Origin: Tetmemena sp. SeJ-2015
Taxonomy: Eukaryota > Ciliophora > Spirotrichea > Sporadotrichida > Oxytrichidae
Reading direction: 5' to 3'
DNA: 64,000 nt
NCBI GenBank assembly: GCA_027382625.1
Contig: JAJKFJ010022634.1
Location: 29,739-93,738, forward strand
Shown: piece by piece, positions 1 to 11,850 of the stretch
Layout of the letters: every line of letters begins with the position of its first letter
Numbering within the stretch: the first letter of the stretch is position 1
Made by a program: the position numbers and the translations under genes
Notes under the pieces: model-generated
The model's database searches: none
What the model saw: only the letters and a program-made list of their open reading frames with translations
What the model was told of the DNA's origin: nothing

Positions 1-345
1 CACCTTCACGATAACTTATCTAAAATTTAATATTCACTCAGCATCATTGACTTAGATTTAAAGACACTTTATAGTGAGATCGGCAGGAAGAAATCCTTCA
101 ACCCATGAACCAACTGCATTCCGATCAGACGACCCCAAGACTCAACTGATTTAGCCCTACAATGAACTAGATGGTATAAGCCTTCCAAAATAATGTAAGG
201 GAAAGCAAGGATCTGCTCGAGCAGTGGGTAAGATAAGGAATTAAGAATGCTTATTAAGCTTAATAGGGAGAAATTAGCATAAGGCAGAGAAAATAATGAA
301 AAGCAAGCAATTGCATAAAAGAGGATCAGACCTAAGCTCATCGAA
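1..345. other. no supported gene
   Basis: No reading frame here looks convincing under either the standard code or the TAA/TAG=Gln code. A 90-codon minus-strand frame exists but has no recognisable motif and no continuation. Confidence 0.4.
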
Positions 346-690
346 GTGATGGCGGCCCCTGATCAATTTATTGGGGACAGCCCAGAATCAAGGCAGTCGA
401 AGATCTGCAGTCTGAGGGCTCCGATGGCAAGAATGGAAGGAAAAAATTATTATAAGATGAGAGCAGTCTTATTTCCCTCAGTTAATCTTAAATATTCAAA
501 TCACCCGCTTTTTCACTTAATTCTCTTTATAAAAGGGTAGATTCTTCAAGGACCCGAGAGCCAAGATCAACTAAATAGCTACAAGATTATATCTAGACCT
601 CGACCTCTTCTCCGATACAGTATGGGGAGGTAATTTGCATAGACTAAGCATTCAGATGCTACCTCCAACTGGACCCAAGTAAAGTTATGA
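346..690 (+). CDS. hypothetical ORF, 114 codons, head of a long broken coding tract
   Basis: Unrecognised protein. From the ATG at 346 the frame stays open through several TAA/TAG codons, read as Gln, to a TGA at 688-690. The next frame of the same tract starts with an ATG overlapping that TGA (687-689), so the two may be one gene separated by a frameshift. The N-terminus has Met-rich stretches and no clear signal peptide. The usual stop codons do not break the frame while TGA ends it, which fits the ciliate Gln code. It lies upstream of a retrotransposon on the same strand, but membership in that element is only inferred. Confidence 0.4.
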
Positions 691-2069
691 AGATGATCGT
701 CACCCTACTCACATCTCAACTGAGAGAGAATACACCGGAACTGGCACAGTTTGATACTAACATAGTTTTGAAGTATATGTAAAGACTCAGCATGATCGAG
801 CAATTTGCACAAGGTCTTTGGTAGATGCAACTCAGCAATATTAAAATGCTATCCATAGAGCTCTAGAGTATAAACCCAGCTATCACTCCTATGGTATTTG
901 AGCCCAGGCAAATGAGATATAGACTGAACATTGACGAGATAGCTGATATTATCTCAGAAAACGAAAAATCAGACAACATAGACACAGTTATAGAAAAGAT
1001 GGATCTACAGAAAGATATAAAGGAAGAGAACAACACGTGGCTGAAATCTGTTAACTTCTGCAGAGGTATCTAAGAACATAAAATATACAAGAACTTCAGG
1101 TTTGCAGACCTTTTACTACATATCCACCAACTCATCCTATTCATAAAGCTCAAAGGAAAATAGTTATTGTACTCCCTATTTGAATGAAGATGTGGATGGA
1201 TTGAGTAAATAGAGCAAGAATTACCAAAATTAATAGAAGAAAGCCAGAGCAATCTTACAATGGAACAAAGAATTAATGAAACCCTGAAGAAAATAATGGC
1301 CCTATGGAAACAAAGCCTGCTTTCCATAAAAGAGACAGTCACTCTCATGGCAGAATATAAATCTAGGGTATCCCTCCTAGACGCAATAATAGAGCGCTCA
1401 CTAAAATAATTACAGTATGGCCTCTATGTCTTTATGAGAGATAATTCCAATGTTGGACCAGCTTAAATATTCGACAAACAATGCAATGAGGCAATTTAAG
1501 ATGCATCAAGATATAAATCTGATTAATAAAATCCATCGCACACTTCTTCGATAATTACAAAAAATAGAGAGATATCAAGGAAGAGCTATGTAAATAGTTT
1601 GATAAGAATGAGAAATTCTAATAAAAAAGACTTTGAAAGCACAAACTTTGATTGGAGTAAGCTCAACCAGGGAGATACCAACCAAATGAAGTAGAAACTT
1701 GGAGAGTTTATTGGCTAAAAAGTTAAGAATTCTATCATGATAAATGATGAGAAAATAAAGGTACTCAGACTCTAACTCACAAAGTCCTTAAACGAATAAC
1801 TCAATCCGAAAGGCAAGAAGGAAGAGAAAGTCTAATACGATTAAGTATAGAAGAAAATCTTCTTGAAAGACTACGGACAATAAGCCCTCAAGACATTTAA
1901 CGCTCTTGGAAATAAAAAAGATATAAAGCACAAAAACTTAGGAATTTTTGGAGGCATTCTCAAGGCAAATGATGCCAATATGTCGAGAATTAACCTAAAC
2001 GCATACACATTCTCTAGCAGGTAGTTCACCACAAGATTCACGACAAGAATACGATGCAATGGAAGATGA
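687..2069 (+). pseudogene. long helical ORF (460 codons), ORF1-like, one internal TGA
   Basis: One continuous frame from ATG 687 to TGA 2067-2069, open only when TAA/TAG are Gln. One internal TGA lies at 1185-1187 in the context LFE-TGA-RCGW. The product is Lys/Glu/Gln/Leu-rich and looks largely alpha-helical or coiled-coil. I see no zinc knuckle or catalytic motif. Coding continues in shifted frames after 2069. Position and strand, upstream of an endonuclease/reverse transcriptase element, would suit a LINE ORF1 or gag-like protein, but a ubiquitin-like insert at 5.9 kb lies between them, so this is inference. If TGA were Trp here the protein would be intact. Confidence 0.5.
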
Positions 2070-3531
2070 AGTCTCCATAATGAACCTTTAGGAAAAAGAG
2101 GAAAGGAAAGCACTAAAACAGCAGAACGATCTTGAGAAGAGATAATACGGCTTGAGAAGAGATAATATATGCATCAGTGAGAATAAGCAGTAGGATAGAG
2201 AATATAATAAAAGAATGATGCTTACAATTAAAAGAGGATGAAGTGGGACTTGGAGTTTAAAAACTAAATGGACTCTTCGAAGAAAGAAAGCTCACAGTAA
2301 GCTTAGCACTCAATGCAGATCATGGTAACAAACCAATGAACAGTCTCACAGGTAATACACCACTTAAGAATAACCACAGCATAGATCTGAGGAAGATCAC
2401 AGAGGTTTAAATAAGGTTGGAAGACGACAATGGAAGTTAAAAAAAATTATGTATCCTAGAGGAGCTAAACTATGGTAAAGAAGCTGGAGAATTACAAAGA
2501 AGAAACACCCTATTATCCCAATGGTAGCATCATCAATGATAAGCAGCTTTAGGACCAAACAAGTTGAGGAGATCTGTATGAGACATTTATGGGGAATGTG
2601 TATCTTCCCAGAATGAAGAAGCTCAAATGATGATGACATGTGTGGACTTTTGCTTGAATATAAACAGGAAATAGCAAACATTAGAATAAATGGTCAAGTT
2701 AGAAAATCATTGAGTAAATAGAAAACTAAATGACTTATAAACTAAAATACTACCAGCTAAGGATGGATACACCGTATCATACAAAAAGAAGTTCCATAGA
2801 ATAATCCAATTTACCTGTGTGGGCGATACCAAATAAAGAGAGGAATTAAAACTAGCTGTTAGGATCCTGAGGCAAGCAATAATTGGACAAAATCACATAG
2901 TATGATCCAGCACTAAAATAGGCACTGATATAAACATTAATGGACAACAATCTCAAATCAGATAACATTATAATTAAAAAGGAGAACATGAAGAAAGCAT
3001 AAGGTCTGAAATACAACGAACCATCTGATAGGGTCAAGCTCCTTTAGAGAAAATATGTGCTCAATGAATGGGCGGTTCATATTTAATCTATGATATCACA
3101 AATAGATGAAGCTAACCCAGAGTTGAAGAAGTTGAGAACATAGGAACTCCTCAACGAATGCAAGAAGCCTCAATTTATTCTCAACCCCTACCTAGATCCA
3201 CAGACTGAATGGACACTTATAATAGCTAATGAGATAAGATTGTCATGACTTCCAAACAAATAGAGATAATTTCTCGTCTCTAAAACAAGAGACAAAGAAC
3301 CAGACCTACAATTTAATGATGAAGATTTATTCCAAACATGAGAGAAGAAAGGTATAAACTCGGCAAAGACCATAAACGACATCCAGTGTTCAGTGGGAGA
3401 CTAATTGTCTGAACAATATATTCATAAATGGAGAATAGGAAAGGAAATCATAAATTGCTTAGAACTCAGAATTAGAGAAGACATACTCGATCTGAGCAAA
3501 GTACTGACTTCTAATTAAGGAGAAGATTATA
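2070..3531 (+). pseudogene. continuation of the unknown coding tract, several frameshifts
   Basis: Coding-like sequence continues on the + strand in alternating frames: about 2048-2228, about 2230-2537, and about 2958-3551. The last frame is open under the Gln code except for TGAs near 3246 (RLS-TGA-LPNK) and 3340 (FQT-TGA-EKKG). Composition stays Lys/Glu/Asn/Leu-rich as in the preceding ORF. No family recognised. The breaks suggest decay, or inserts removed during development. Confidence 0.4.
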
Positions 3532-4035
3532 ATGTCAAAACAATTGAATGAAAACACACTAGAAATTAACAAGTACTTTGAGAGTTATGATTGTATAATT
3601 CCCAAGTCACCAAATATGTATATAATGGGCATCAATAGATAGGACGGACAAGTCCTAAGATATTATGGTAAGAGAAGAGAGTTCTAAGTAAAACTCACAG
3701 AGGTGAGGAAACTATTAGTTAGAGAAGTTATGAATCTCACTCAGGAAGAGTACGACCAACTCGATAAATAAGTTGATGAACAGAGGCTGGAAACGATAAA
3801 GAGTTTCTAGATAATTAACTTCAAGGAAGGTCAAGAGCTCATACACAACCACCTGAAACCAAATTACGCGGACTTCCAAGATTACGAAATACCTAGACTT
3901 TATAACTGCTCACCTACCCTAAAACCACCTCATAAGATTTTATAACAGATCTTCTTTAGAAATGGAACCAAACTAAAACAGAAATTTAATAGATTAACTA
4001 TTTGCGGATCATCTCTAAAATAAGAGGTAAATTGA
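3532..4035 (+). CDS. hypothetical ORF, 167 codons
   Basis: Clean frame from ATG 3532 to TGA 4033-4035 using TAA/TAG as Gln at several positions, with no internal TGA. The predicted protein is mixed charged and hydrophobic, with a Pro-containing middle and a Cys-containing C-terminal third. I do not recognise a domain. It overlaps the end of the preceding broken frame and is followed by another open frame on the same strand, so it may be part of one larger gene. Confidence 0.45.
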
Positions 4036-4676
4036 GCTAATTATACAACCTGAAACAAGAGCAAGCATTCAATATTGACGAGTGGAAGAAAGCAGAAAGC
4101 TTATAGTTAAATAATGCTATATTGCAGGAACTAAAAATTTGTTTGAAGAAGCATGTAGGAAACATAAAAAACAGCTTAGTGATTAAGTTAGAGATGCAGG
4201 ACGAGATATGTTTGGCTGCGACGAAGAATCAATATTCCTCACAGAACTACATGGAATGATTCTCCAAGTAGTCAAAGGCAAGGAGATTCAAGCAGAAGAT
4301 ATAGAAAAGGAATCATTTGAAAATCTTAGAGCGTAAATGGATAAAATAATTCACAGAAATTGAAGCAGAAAATCTCATTAAATTCGAAGAATTCATCGTC
4401 AGTGACTTCATTGAAACTGGAAGGGAAAAGCTAGCCCAACCAATTGAAAAAGAAGAGTCCACATTTGAGAAAGTAGGAAGCTACATTATAGGATTGAATT
4501 TTTTACATTAGAGAATTGATTTAGAAATGTATTTAAAACACAGTGGAAGCAGGAGACAGTATTATCGTGCATAAGAGTAGAATAATTTGCGATTTTTAAA
4601 GTTTTCTTTGAGTGACTTTATTTATTATTTAAAAATACTGCTTACTAATTTTCTCAGAAAAGGTATTTGTAGTTGA
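4026..4676 (+). pseudogene. hypothetical ORF, 216 codons with one internal TGA
   Basis: Frame open from about 4026 to TGA 4674-4676 when TAA/TAG are Gln, interrupted once by TGA at 4257-4259 (context YME-TGA-FSKQ). It is shifted relative to the ORF ending at 4035 and probably continues the same protein. Rich in Glu, Lys, Gln and Leu, probably helical. Coding character fades after about 4560. Confidence 0.4.
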
Positions 4677-4936
4677 CTTTCACATGCTTTCCATAATAAA
4701 CTTAAATAGTTGTTTGAGATTGGAGAAAAATGAAAATGAAAATTAAAGAGATGAATTAAGACTGATTATCTCTCTTTTTCCATCTATTACCATTATTTAT
4801 ATTAATTTATGCTAAATTTTGATAATTGGGGATTTCTTTAGTCAAAAGTCAAACTTACAAATGAGAGGATGGAATTTACGCCATAATTATCCATAGAATT
4901 ATTCCTTCAAGGTATGATAATGCGAAGAATAATAGG

Positions 4937-5320
4937 ATGCTCTGCCATTGTAGCTTTAATAAAATGATTTGTAAATTAATTCTAATCTATAATAGGAAAA
5001 TAAAGGCATACCAAGACGACCAGGAGCTATTACTATATAAAAAAGGAGGCTTGAAGATCGAAACCCTGGCCAAGGATGAAGAGGACAATACTGATATTCT
5101 CACAGCAGAGAGTAAACTACTCTAACTTTAAAAAGAGGACCAAGAGGCAAACTATAGGAAGCTATAAACCATTAAGAGAAAATAATTAATTAAATTATTG
5201 ATCAAGACCAATAAGGCTGACAAGTAGATTAACAAAATTTTGGTTGCCATAATGTAGAGAGTTAAGCTAGACAAAATAAACTACAGAAACAAGTAGAGAC
5301 AGAAGAAGGAACCCTCTTGA
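4937..5320 (+). CDS. hypothetical charged coiled-coil ORF, 127 codons
   Basis: Open from ATG 4937 to TGA 5318-5320 using Gln for TAA/TAG. The first 25 codons are more hydrophobic. From about codon 28 the protein is strongly charged with heptad-like Leu/Ile spacing, suggesting a coiled coil. Coding continues in another frame from about 5311. No family recognised. Confidence 0.4.
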
Positions 5321-5817
5321 CACATAAACCAACACTGAAGCAAACACTTAAATCAGAGAAGAGAGTACAATAAAGGACCGAAAACAAATCAGAAAGAAAA
5401 ATATAATGAAAATTAGATTAAGCCAAGTGGGAAAAGTTATTGTTGATCTCGCCCCGGCTGAAGAACCAGAGCAAACAGGATAGAAAACTATTAAATATAT
5501 AGATAGCCCTAATCCCTAATATTGGAACAAAGAAATTTCCCATCCCCCCAGAGGTGATAGAAGCAGTAGCCTAGTCATCGCCTGCTGTCGAAGAAGACTT
5601 AAAGACTCTGTGGAAGTGAATATGGAGAACCCACCATGAAGCTAACAGAATCTTCCATCTCCAACCAGAAAAGAATTCCGTAAATAGTGCCTCACTCTTT
5701 CCACCTCTTAAAGGCTTCAAAATCAAGATGATCTTGTATGTAGGAAATGAAACTCCTCAGAGAAGTCTTAACAGTTAGACTTCTCAGCCAAAAAGCGTCT
5801 TAATAATAATATACTGA
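5311..5817 (+). pseudogene. hypothetical ORF continuation, two internal TGAs
   Basis: Shifted continuation of the previous ORF, ending at TGA 5815-5817, with internal TGAs at 5407-5409 and 5617-5619. It contains a basic start, a Pro-rich middle (around 5500-5570) and a more hydrophobic end. Function unknown. It is the last piece of the 0.3-5.9 kb coding tract before the ubiquitin-like pieces. Confidence 0.35.
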
Positions 5818-5934
5818 AGAATTTAATACGTGATAGAAGATGATCAAAACTTAAATGAAGATAGATAAGTGCCGAAGTAAGTGATTTATAATAAGTGATA
5901 GCTTAAATATATTAAATTTTAATTATTAATGGGA

Positions 5935-5988
5935 GAAGGAGGCGGTATGTAGATTTTCGTCAAGATCCTCAATGGCAAGACCTATTTT
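5935..5988 (+). pseudogene. ubiquitin N-terminal piece (GG-MQIFVK..NGKT)
   Basis: The + strand encodes Gly-Gly-Gly followed by MQIFVKILNGKT, using TAG as Gln. This matches the start of ubiquitin (MQIFVKTLTGKT) preceded by a Gly-Gly as at a polyubiquitin repeat junction. After about 15 residues the match stops. The next part of a ubiquitin-like protein lies close by but on the opposite strand (6117-6290), as would be expected for an inverted, scrambled gene segment or a rearranged relic. Confidence 0.65.
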
Positions 5989-6116
5989 TTGATCATTTTG
6001 ATTCCATTTTAGTTTCGAATTCTCTATTCTTTTTAGTTGTGGCTGTTCGTTCTTGATGTAATTGAGGTTGAAGGTTTTGGTTGTCTTGATGATCTGAATT
6101 GAGTAATGAGTTGTCA

Positions 6117-6290
6117 AAAGTGTTCAAAATTTTGTTTAAACTGTATTCTTCAAGTTGCATGTCAGCGAAGATAAGTCTTTGCTAGTCAAAAGAGTAGCTT
6201 TCAGTGTTTAACTTTGTAGCCTTGACGTTCTCGATGGTGTCGGAGTGCTCTTGTAAGAGTGGGTTGAGTTCCTCATTTAAATTAAGAGAT
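6117..6290 (-). pseudogene. ubiquitin-like middle piece on the minus strand
   Basis: The reverse strand reads SDTIENVKA, then a stretch ending FDQQRLIFADMQLEEYSL, with TAG as Gln. These correspond to ubiquitin residues about 20-28 and 38-57 (SDTIENVKAKIQ, DQQRLIFAGKQLEDGRTL). The N-terminal twelve residues sit on the plus strand 130 bp away. The frame continues without ubiquitin similarity to about 5926. Inverted order of gene segments is typical of scrambled hypotrich genes, but inverted duplication and decay would look the same. Confidence 0.65.
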
Positions 6291-6949
6291 ATGATAAATT
6301 AAAACGCTAATATATTAAAGGACAGACTACAAGCACTCAAACATCTTATATTTCTAGGAATTATGATCATCTATTTTTTTAGATTATCTAGTAAAATAAT
6401 ATATAAACCCGGATACCTGAATGAACCCAAAGAGAACTATGTCTGAAAGTAGATGGAGACAGACTTAGGGAAGAGAACAGAGTGATCTTGGCATCCTGCT
6501 TTTCTTAAATCTCCATCGAAGAAAATGATTGCAACAAGTTTTATAAATAAATAATTGTAAACATTATTTATAATAATAATAATAATAATAACAACGCATT
6601 TTAGACGAACTAGCGTCTTGCGTGTTATATGTTAAACTTAGGGAAGCTATACAGCCACTCCCGTGTTAAACAGTCAAACAAATTAAGTCAACTGAAGTTT
6701 GAACGATGTCAAACATTATTTATATTACTTATTCTCATTCATTTGACTCAAGCAAGCGTGGCCTTAATTGCATCCAGCTATAAGGACTTGACTAAATAAA
6801 GTAGCCTAAAACTAAAGAATATAACTAATACATGAGCTAAATCTGAATAAACTCAAGGTCAAATAATTCTTGGCTGATCATAGAGTCGTAATAGACAAAA
6901 AACGCCCACATCATAGAGTTAAAAAACTAAAAGAGAAACTCACTATACC
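6291..6949. other. AT-rich spacer with AAT microsatellite
   Basis: No gene seen. A short (AAT)n-type microsatellite lies at about 6566-6592. The sequence after about 6770 begins to look like the retrotransposon coding region but no frame can be defended. Confidence 0.4.
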
Positions 6950-7660
6950 TACACAAAATATGAGAGGAGTCACAACCAAAGAAGATACCTAGATATTGGC
7001 TGACCTTGCAATTATCTAATATAAATCCTAAGCAAACGTTATTGTCCTCACTGAAAATAAAACTTTGGAAAGAAATAGATCTTACTAAGGCAATCAAGAA
7101 GAGAGGATTTGCACATAATCATAGCTTAGACTAGGAAGAAATAACAAATGGATGCTGAAAAGAGAGGAAGAGGCGGAGCAGTAATACTAATTAAAGCAGC
7201 CATAATATGCGCCAACACCGTTAGGAAGTTTGGAACCTCAGGAGCTGCAATCATACTGTCATTATAAAATTAAAAAAATTAATAAAGATATTTAAGAAGA
7301 TTATAAATAGAACTTCAAAATAATTTTGCTGGCAGTGTATTGAAATCCAGCTCCAAACAATTAGGAACAGTGCCATGAACTTGCGCTCATTGAATATATT
7401 CATTAGCTAGAGAAAAGTGACTCAAAGACTCAATTAAACCTAGATTATCTCTCCGCATCAGTAGAACTTATGAGAGAAGCAATTATCAAATGAGGAATCC
7501 TCAATAAATCTAAGCCAGACTTCATATTCACAAAGAAATTCATATCTCAACATCTAAAATCATGTTAGAGGACTGCTAAATCTCAGACCATGAGTTACTT
7601 GGAGTATAGATTGAGCAAATAATAATAAATAGAAGCAACAACTAAAATGATTAATGCTAA
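6950..7660 (+). pseudogene. LINE apurinic-endonuclease domain
   Basis: Reads NMRGVT near 6957, then an aliphatic strand ending ANVIVLTENKT (about 7035-7065), the Asn/Glu metal-binding motif of LINE endonucleases, then GRGGAVILIK at about 7170 in a shifted frame, AVYWNPAP at about 7335, KPDFIF at about 7515 and SDHELLGV at about 7585, corresponding to the C-terminal SDH motif. The domain would nick target DNA to prime reverse transcription. Frameshift near 7160 and a TGA at about 7488 (IIK-TGA-GILNK) break it. Confidence 0.75.
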
Positions 7661-8149
7661 AGCCGACAGAGAAGCGTGGCAACATAAATTGACTATAAAC
7701 GAATTTATGAACACTGGGTGGCCTTTGCAATCTTTGGAAGCTAACATGAGAGAGAAACATACAATCGAAAGATAGTCTATCAATCAAAAAAATGTTTAGC
7801 ATCTCAAATATGAAGGGGTAACAGCAAGTGAAATCCAATCGCATATACAAGCTAAAGGACAGAGTATAATGGATTACTCCATCTAGATCTTGAATAGCTG
7901 GACAAGAATGCAATAAACTAGGACGAACAAAAAGCTAAACTCACTCAAGAGAACGTAAATCGTTACGTCAGTCCAAGTTAAAGACCAAAAGAATCGACCG
8001 ATCTGTCTCCTCCAACATAGATCAATAAGGACACTGGCCGAACACTACAATGAGAAGTACAATAACCACCTCATTAATGAATAGAAGATCTATCAAAGCA
8101 AGGGAGTAAGATACTCTAAAGAACTTACACAGGAACAGAAAATAATAAG

Positions 8150-9660
8150 TTTAACTGGAGGCGACTTTAACTAGATAGGAATGGCAAGTTCAGAAAAAAG
8201 AATATAAAATATAAATCGCCTTCCATATATACGATGCTATACTTAAAGCAATAAAAAACAGGAATCCTAATAAAGCAATAGAAGACGATCTGTTCTTTAG
8301 CTCATTTAAAAGAGAATTGATGAAATTCAAATATTGCTACTGCCACCTAACAGACAAAGATTTTACGCGCAGCGTCATTGATACATTAATAGAACATACA
8401 CCATATGATTGGTGGTCATCCCTGTACCAATTCAAAGATAACAATAGCCACATAATATAAGGCCTCTACGTTCCAGAATTCGCAGAAATGGCAGTAAAGA
8501 TCACTATCTTGATGCTCATGGGAGACTACTAAAGATTCTTACTGCAGATTAGTTCTTTTCTCGAAAACAGGAAAATAACAAGTATAGACCATTAAGGAAG
8601 TTAGACCTATCAGAGACAGTCACTTATAATAGAGCAGGCTATGAAATATATTATTGATGACACTATATCTGGAGAAGAATAAGCTGGATTTGCCAAAGGA
8701 AGAACTACTTAAGATCACTGATTTCTCTAGAGAATAACAAACTAAATGCAAGAAGCCAGTGAAAAGGGCAAAAAATTCAACAAAAAAATGTAGGATAGAG
8801 AGTCTGGCTTTTCTGTGACATAACAGGAGATAACTACATGATAAACTTATGGAAATATTGGATAAGAGAATTCTCTAAGTTATAAAAGAATTTAACTTGA
8901 GAAGAACATATTCAATAGAGAACCCAAAAATCCAACAAATAATAAAAGGAAACCCATTAGTAGCACCATCAGAATAAAAAACAATTGTGAATTGGAAAGA
9001 CCATGAAGCAAAGAATGGTGCAGCTATTCAAGCTAGGAACGAGGCATAAGGATTGACTCCAGATGAAAGGATGATAGAAGAACAAACCATTGCAATTGAA
9101 ATGCTCAGAGACTTACTTCGATTAACGTGTAAGAATGAGACTATATCAATAGATGACAATATAATAGCTATGACTAAAGGGGTCTTCCAAGAAAGTAGTT
9201 TATCACCAGACCTCTTCAAGATATACATCGAGGACCTAGTCCAAAAAGACCCATTATATAAAAAAAAAGATTGCAAACTACAGATATAAGTGCTCTGATT
9301 GGAAAGAAGCGAGAAACTCTCAAAGAGAAGTCATCTCGCTCACCCTACATTAAATAATAGCACTACTATTCGATGATGACTTAATGGCTGAATTCGACTC
9401 GAGATAGAGCTGGAACATGGTCAGTACATAACCCTAAGGAGAGGAATCGAATAAATATGGAAGTAAACAATAAAACTGTAGCTTTCACTAACTACCAGCA
9501 CTCCAAGTTCAAAAGTTTTAATAAAAAAGAAGAGAAAGAATACATGAACTTATGACTTCAGATTGAGCTATTCAATAAAGAAAAATATCTGAGAATGCAA
9601 CTGAATAAGACTATCTTTTAAAACTCTTTAAAGAGAAGATTCACAACTTATAAATAAAAT
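8150..9660 (+). pseudogene. LINE reverse transcriptase
   Basis: Motifs in order: VRPI...RDSH around 8600, EQAMKYIID then GFAKGRTTQDH at 8685-8708 (fingers, RT motif 2 region), VWLFCDITG near 8803 (motif A with Asp), GVFQESSLSPDLFKIYIEDL at 9180-9240 (motif B, usually GxPQGSxLSPxLFxxYxxDL), and ALLFDDDLMAEF near 9365 (motif C, usually FADDxxL). The enzyme would copy element RNA at the nicked target. A TGA follows TTQDH, and at least three frameshifts separate the motifs, so it is inactive as written unless edited. Confidence 0.85.
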
Positions 9661-9770
9661 TCAGAATATAAGATATTTAAAAATTTTGTTTTAAAAAAAA
9701 CAAAAAATTTGTTTGATAATAAATTTATATTACCCCGTAGTCTCGGGGTATAATAAGAGTGGATGAAGCA
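9661..9770 (+). repeat. small GC hairpin in AT-rich linker
   Basis: Between the RT and RNase H regions, 9733-9751 contains a short perfect inverted repeat, taccccg then cggggta with a five-base loop, in otherwise A/T-only surroundings. Role unknown; could be an RNA fold or an insertion scar. Confidence 0.35.
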
Positions 9771-10199
9771 TTGGAATTCTGGAGGAAACATAAAAGAAAA
9801 TCATATAAATCCCAAGAGCTACACCAATCACAGCCCAACTATCTTTAGACCTGCAGCCAAGCTTAGTACAGTGGTGGTGGGAATGTCTACTAAGATTGGA
9901 AAATAGATAGCCTATCTACGTGCTGATCAAGATTAGACAACAAATAATGAGTAAAGTAAAACAAGACGCTACTTCTCTCAATTATTTCAAGTTTAGCAAG
10001 GACATTCAAGGAACAAAAATGATGAGAAGGATCATAGACTCGTGGGAAATAAAGGAGAGAACTGCCATCTCAGAATATTTCAGTAAATGCACAATGATTA
10101 TTAACCCAATAGCCAAATGTGGACTCTGCCTAAATGAAAGATAAGTGGAAAGAATGAATACATACGATACGTATATCAAATACTTCTTCTAAAGATTAG

Positions 10200-11244
10200 G
10201 GACAATGCACTACTTTCCGGATGCCAGTTGTATAATCGAATGCAAACAAATATATCTTGCGGCAGCCTTTGTTAACTGGGACGAGCAAGTTGGATAAGGA
10301 TTAAAACTCTCACAACTTGTGTAGCAAAACGAATAAATTAAAAAAATTGACAAAAAACACAGCTGAACTGATTGTGATTCTATTAGCCCTTAAAGATATA
10401 AAAATGAGAATGCGTGGGGAAACATCAGTTTAGAATCCACTCAGACAGTAAGTGTGCTGTAGACACGATATACTCATACTTTGAACACTGGAAGTAAGAT
10501 GAACCACTAATGAGCAAGAGACTTAACTTAGCGGTAGTGTGGCTTTATAGAATGAACTCAGGAATATATTTATAATTCAGAGATATACATATAACAAAGC
10601 CCAAAACATGAAATCAAATAATGTGGCTTACCGTAGGCAACCATACGGTAGACTTTGTAGCAGACCCCACAAACAGTGGAAGATCGATGGAACCAATAAT
10701 AAAACTGGAACTACCTATAGGAAGCATACCAACAGCTACTTGGTGTGATAAATGTAGACAGAACTGGGCCATAGCTCACGCAAGCGGAAGCTAAGCAGAA
10801 ACAGCAGCTGTTAAACTAATGGCAAAGTAGATTCGAAAATCTGCAGATAAAATCAAATTTGGACACGATAAGAATAAAAAGACTGATCCAAAGAGTTAAA
10901 TATGGGAAATCTTCCCCTAAGTCACATTTGAGACTAGACACTCCAAGAGACTAACACAAGGACCGCAGAACAGATTACTTCAAAGAAGACTACAAACATC
11001 ACTAAAACTCCTGGGGAAAGAAAAGCAATCGCCCGAGGGCATAGAAACAGACCAAAAACTAGATTAGGTCATCGAAGAAGCGAAACAAATGATAGAAATG
11101 GCCCAAATAAATACAGAAATCTCAAGTGCAGTCAGATGGATTGCAACGGCAGTCGACTAGATACTTCGAGTATCAATACCCTCACTAAAACAAAATAGAA
11201 AATAATTAGAATAAATAATTGAGTAGTCTCAATCTACATAATGA
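10200..11244 (+). pseudogene. LINE RNase H domain and downstream linker
   Basis: RNase H signatures: AFVNWDEQ near 10267 (first strand), NTAELIVILLALKDI near 10355 (second catalytic Glu), RIHSDSKCAVD at 10432-10464 (third catalytic Asp), MWLTVGNH...DFVAD at 10620-10660 (terminal GNxxAD-like motif). The frame 10429-11244 is open for 271 codons apart from a TGA at 10609-10611 (PKT-TGA-NQIMW). A single-base shift near 10412 separates the two halves. The linker after 10700 includes WCDKCRQ and then a charged region of unknown role. Confidence 0.75.
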
Positions 11245-11582
11245 AAGCAGCAGACCCACCAGAAACAGAGTACAAAAGGAAGAAAGTCATGCCATTCAGA
11301 AAGTTTGAAATCAGTAGACCATCAGAACTAGGGGTCGACGCAGACACACTTAAGATATGGAAATAGAAACTGGGAAAGGAGAATAGACTATTTGCGAAAG
11401 AAAAGATTGACTCAATAATCAAATAAGCAGACAACCAAGAATAAAAATTCAGAAAGCAGCAGAGAGAAGAGAACAAGATAAACTAACCAAACTCCACAGC
11501 AGAGACAGAATATATAAATAGCACTTCATAAGATGGGAATACAAAGTAACCACTGGGAGAAAAAAATCGCAGGAAGCTATGA
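11241..11582 (+). CDS. basic ORF, 113 codons, LINE C-terminal part
   Basis: Open from ATG 11241 to TGA 11580-11582 with Gln at TAA/TAG. Rich in Lys, Arg, Glu and Gln, with KRKKVMPFRKFE near its start. Probably part of the LINE polyprotein rather than a separate gene, since the zinc-knuckle frame starts where it ends. Confidence 0.45.
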
Positions 11583-11850
11583 CGACGACACAGGAATATT
11601 TCTCTCAGACCTCAACCGCCCAACAGAGGCAGAGATGAACATAAGATGGAGTCTGTGGAAGGATACCATTAACCTGAAAATGATGACGGGCTACAGAAGA
11701 GAAGTCAAATAGGCACCCAAAGCTTGAGGAAGAACACAAGGCATCCAAAAATGACTATTCATTACATGCCCTTGCGGATAAGAGAGAGCATCAATAAACC
11801 ACCTAAAATAATGCATCATAATAGTGAACAACGAAGAAAACAATTTGAGA
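11578..11850 (+). pseudogene. LINE C-terminal zinc knuckle region
   Basis: Shifted frame with an acidic start, then MMTGYRREV and TCPCG...ERASINHL..C at about 11755-11815. The Cys-x-Cys...His...Cys spacing resembles the C-terminal zinc knuckle that follows RNase H in many LINE ORF2 proteins. Two TGAs interrupt it (after QAPKA and after GIQK). Confidence 0.6.

Noticed and set aside
6566..6592. CRISPR-like or regulatory repeat
   Set aside because: Simple AAT microsatellite without spacers.
7560..7913. 117-codon minus-strand ORF
   Set aside because: Antisense to the LINE endonuclease/RT region; an open frame there follows from the Gln-rich sense coding.
9028..9276. 82-codon minus-strand ORF
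   Set aside because: Exact antisense shadow of RT motif B.
687..11582. ATGA stop-start overlaps (687, 11241, 11579) as termination-reinitiation sites
   Set aside because: ATGA is expected often by chance in AT-rich DNA. At 11579 the true downstream frame is a different one, so the pattern reflects frameshifts, not coupling.
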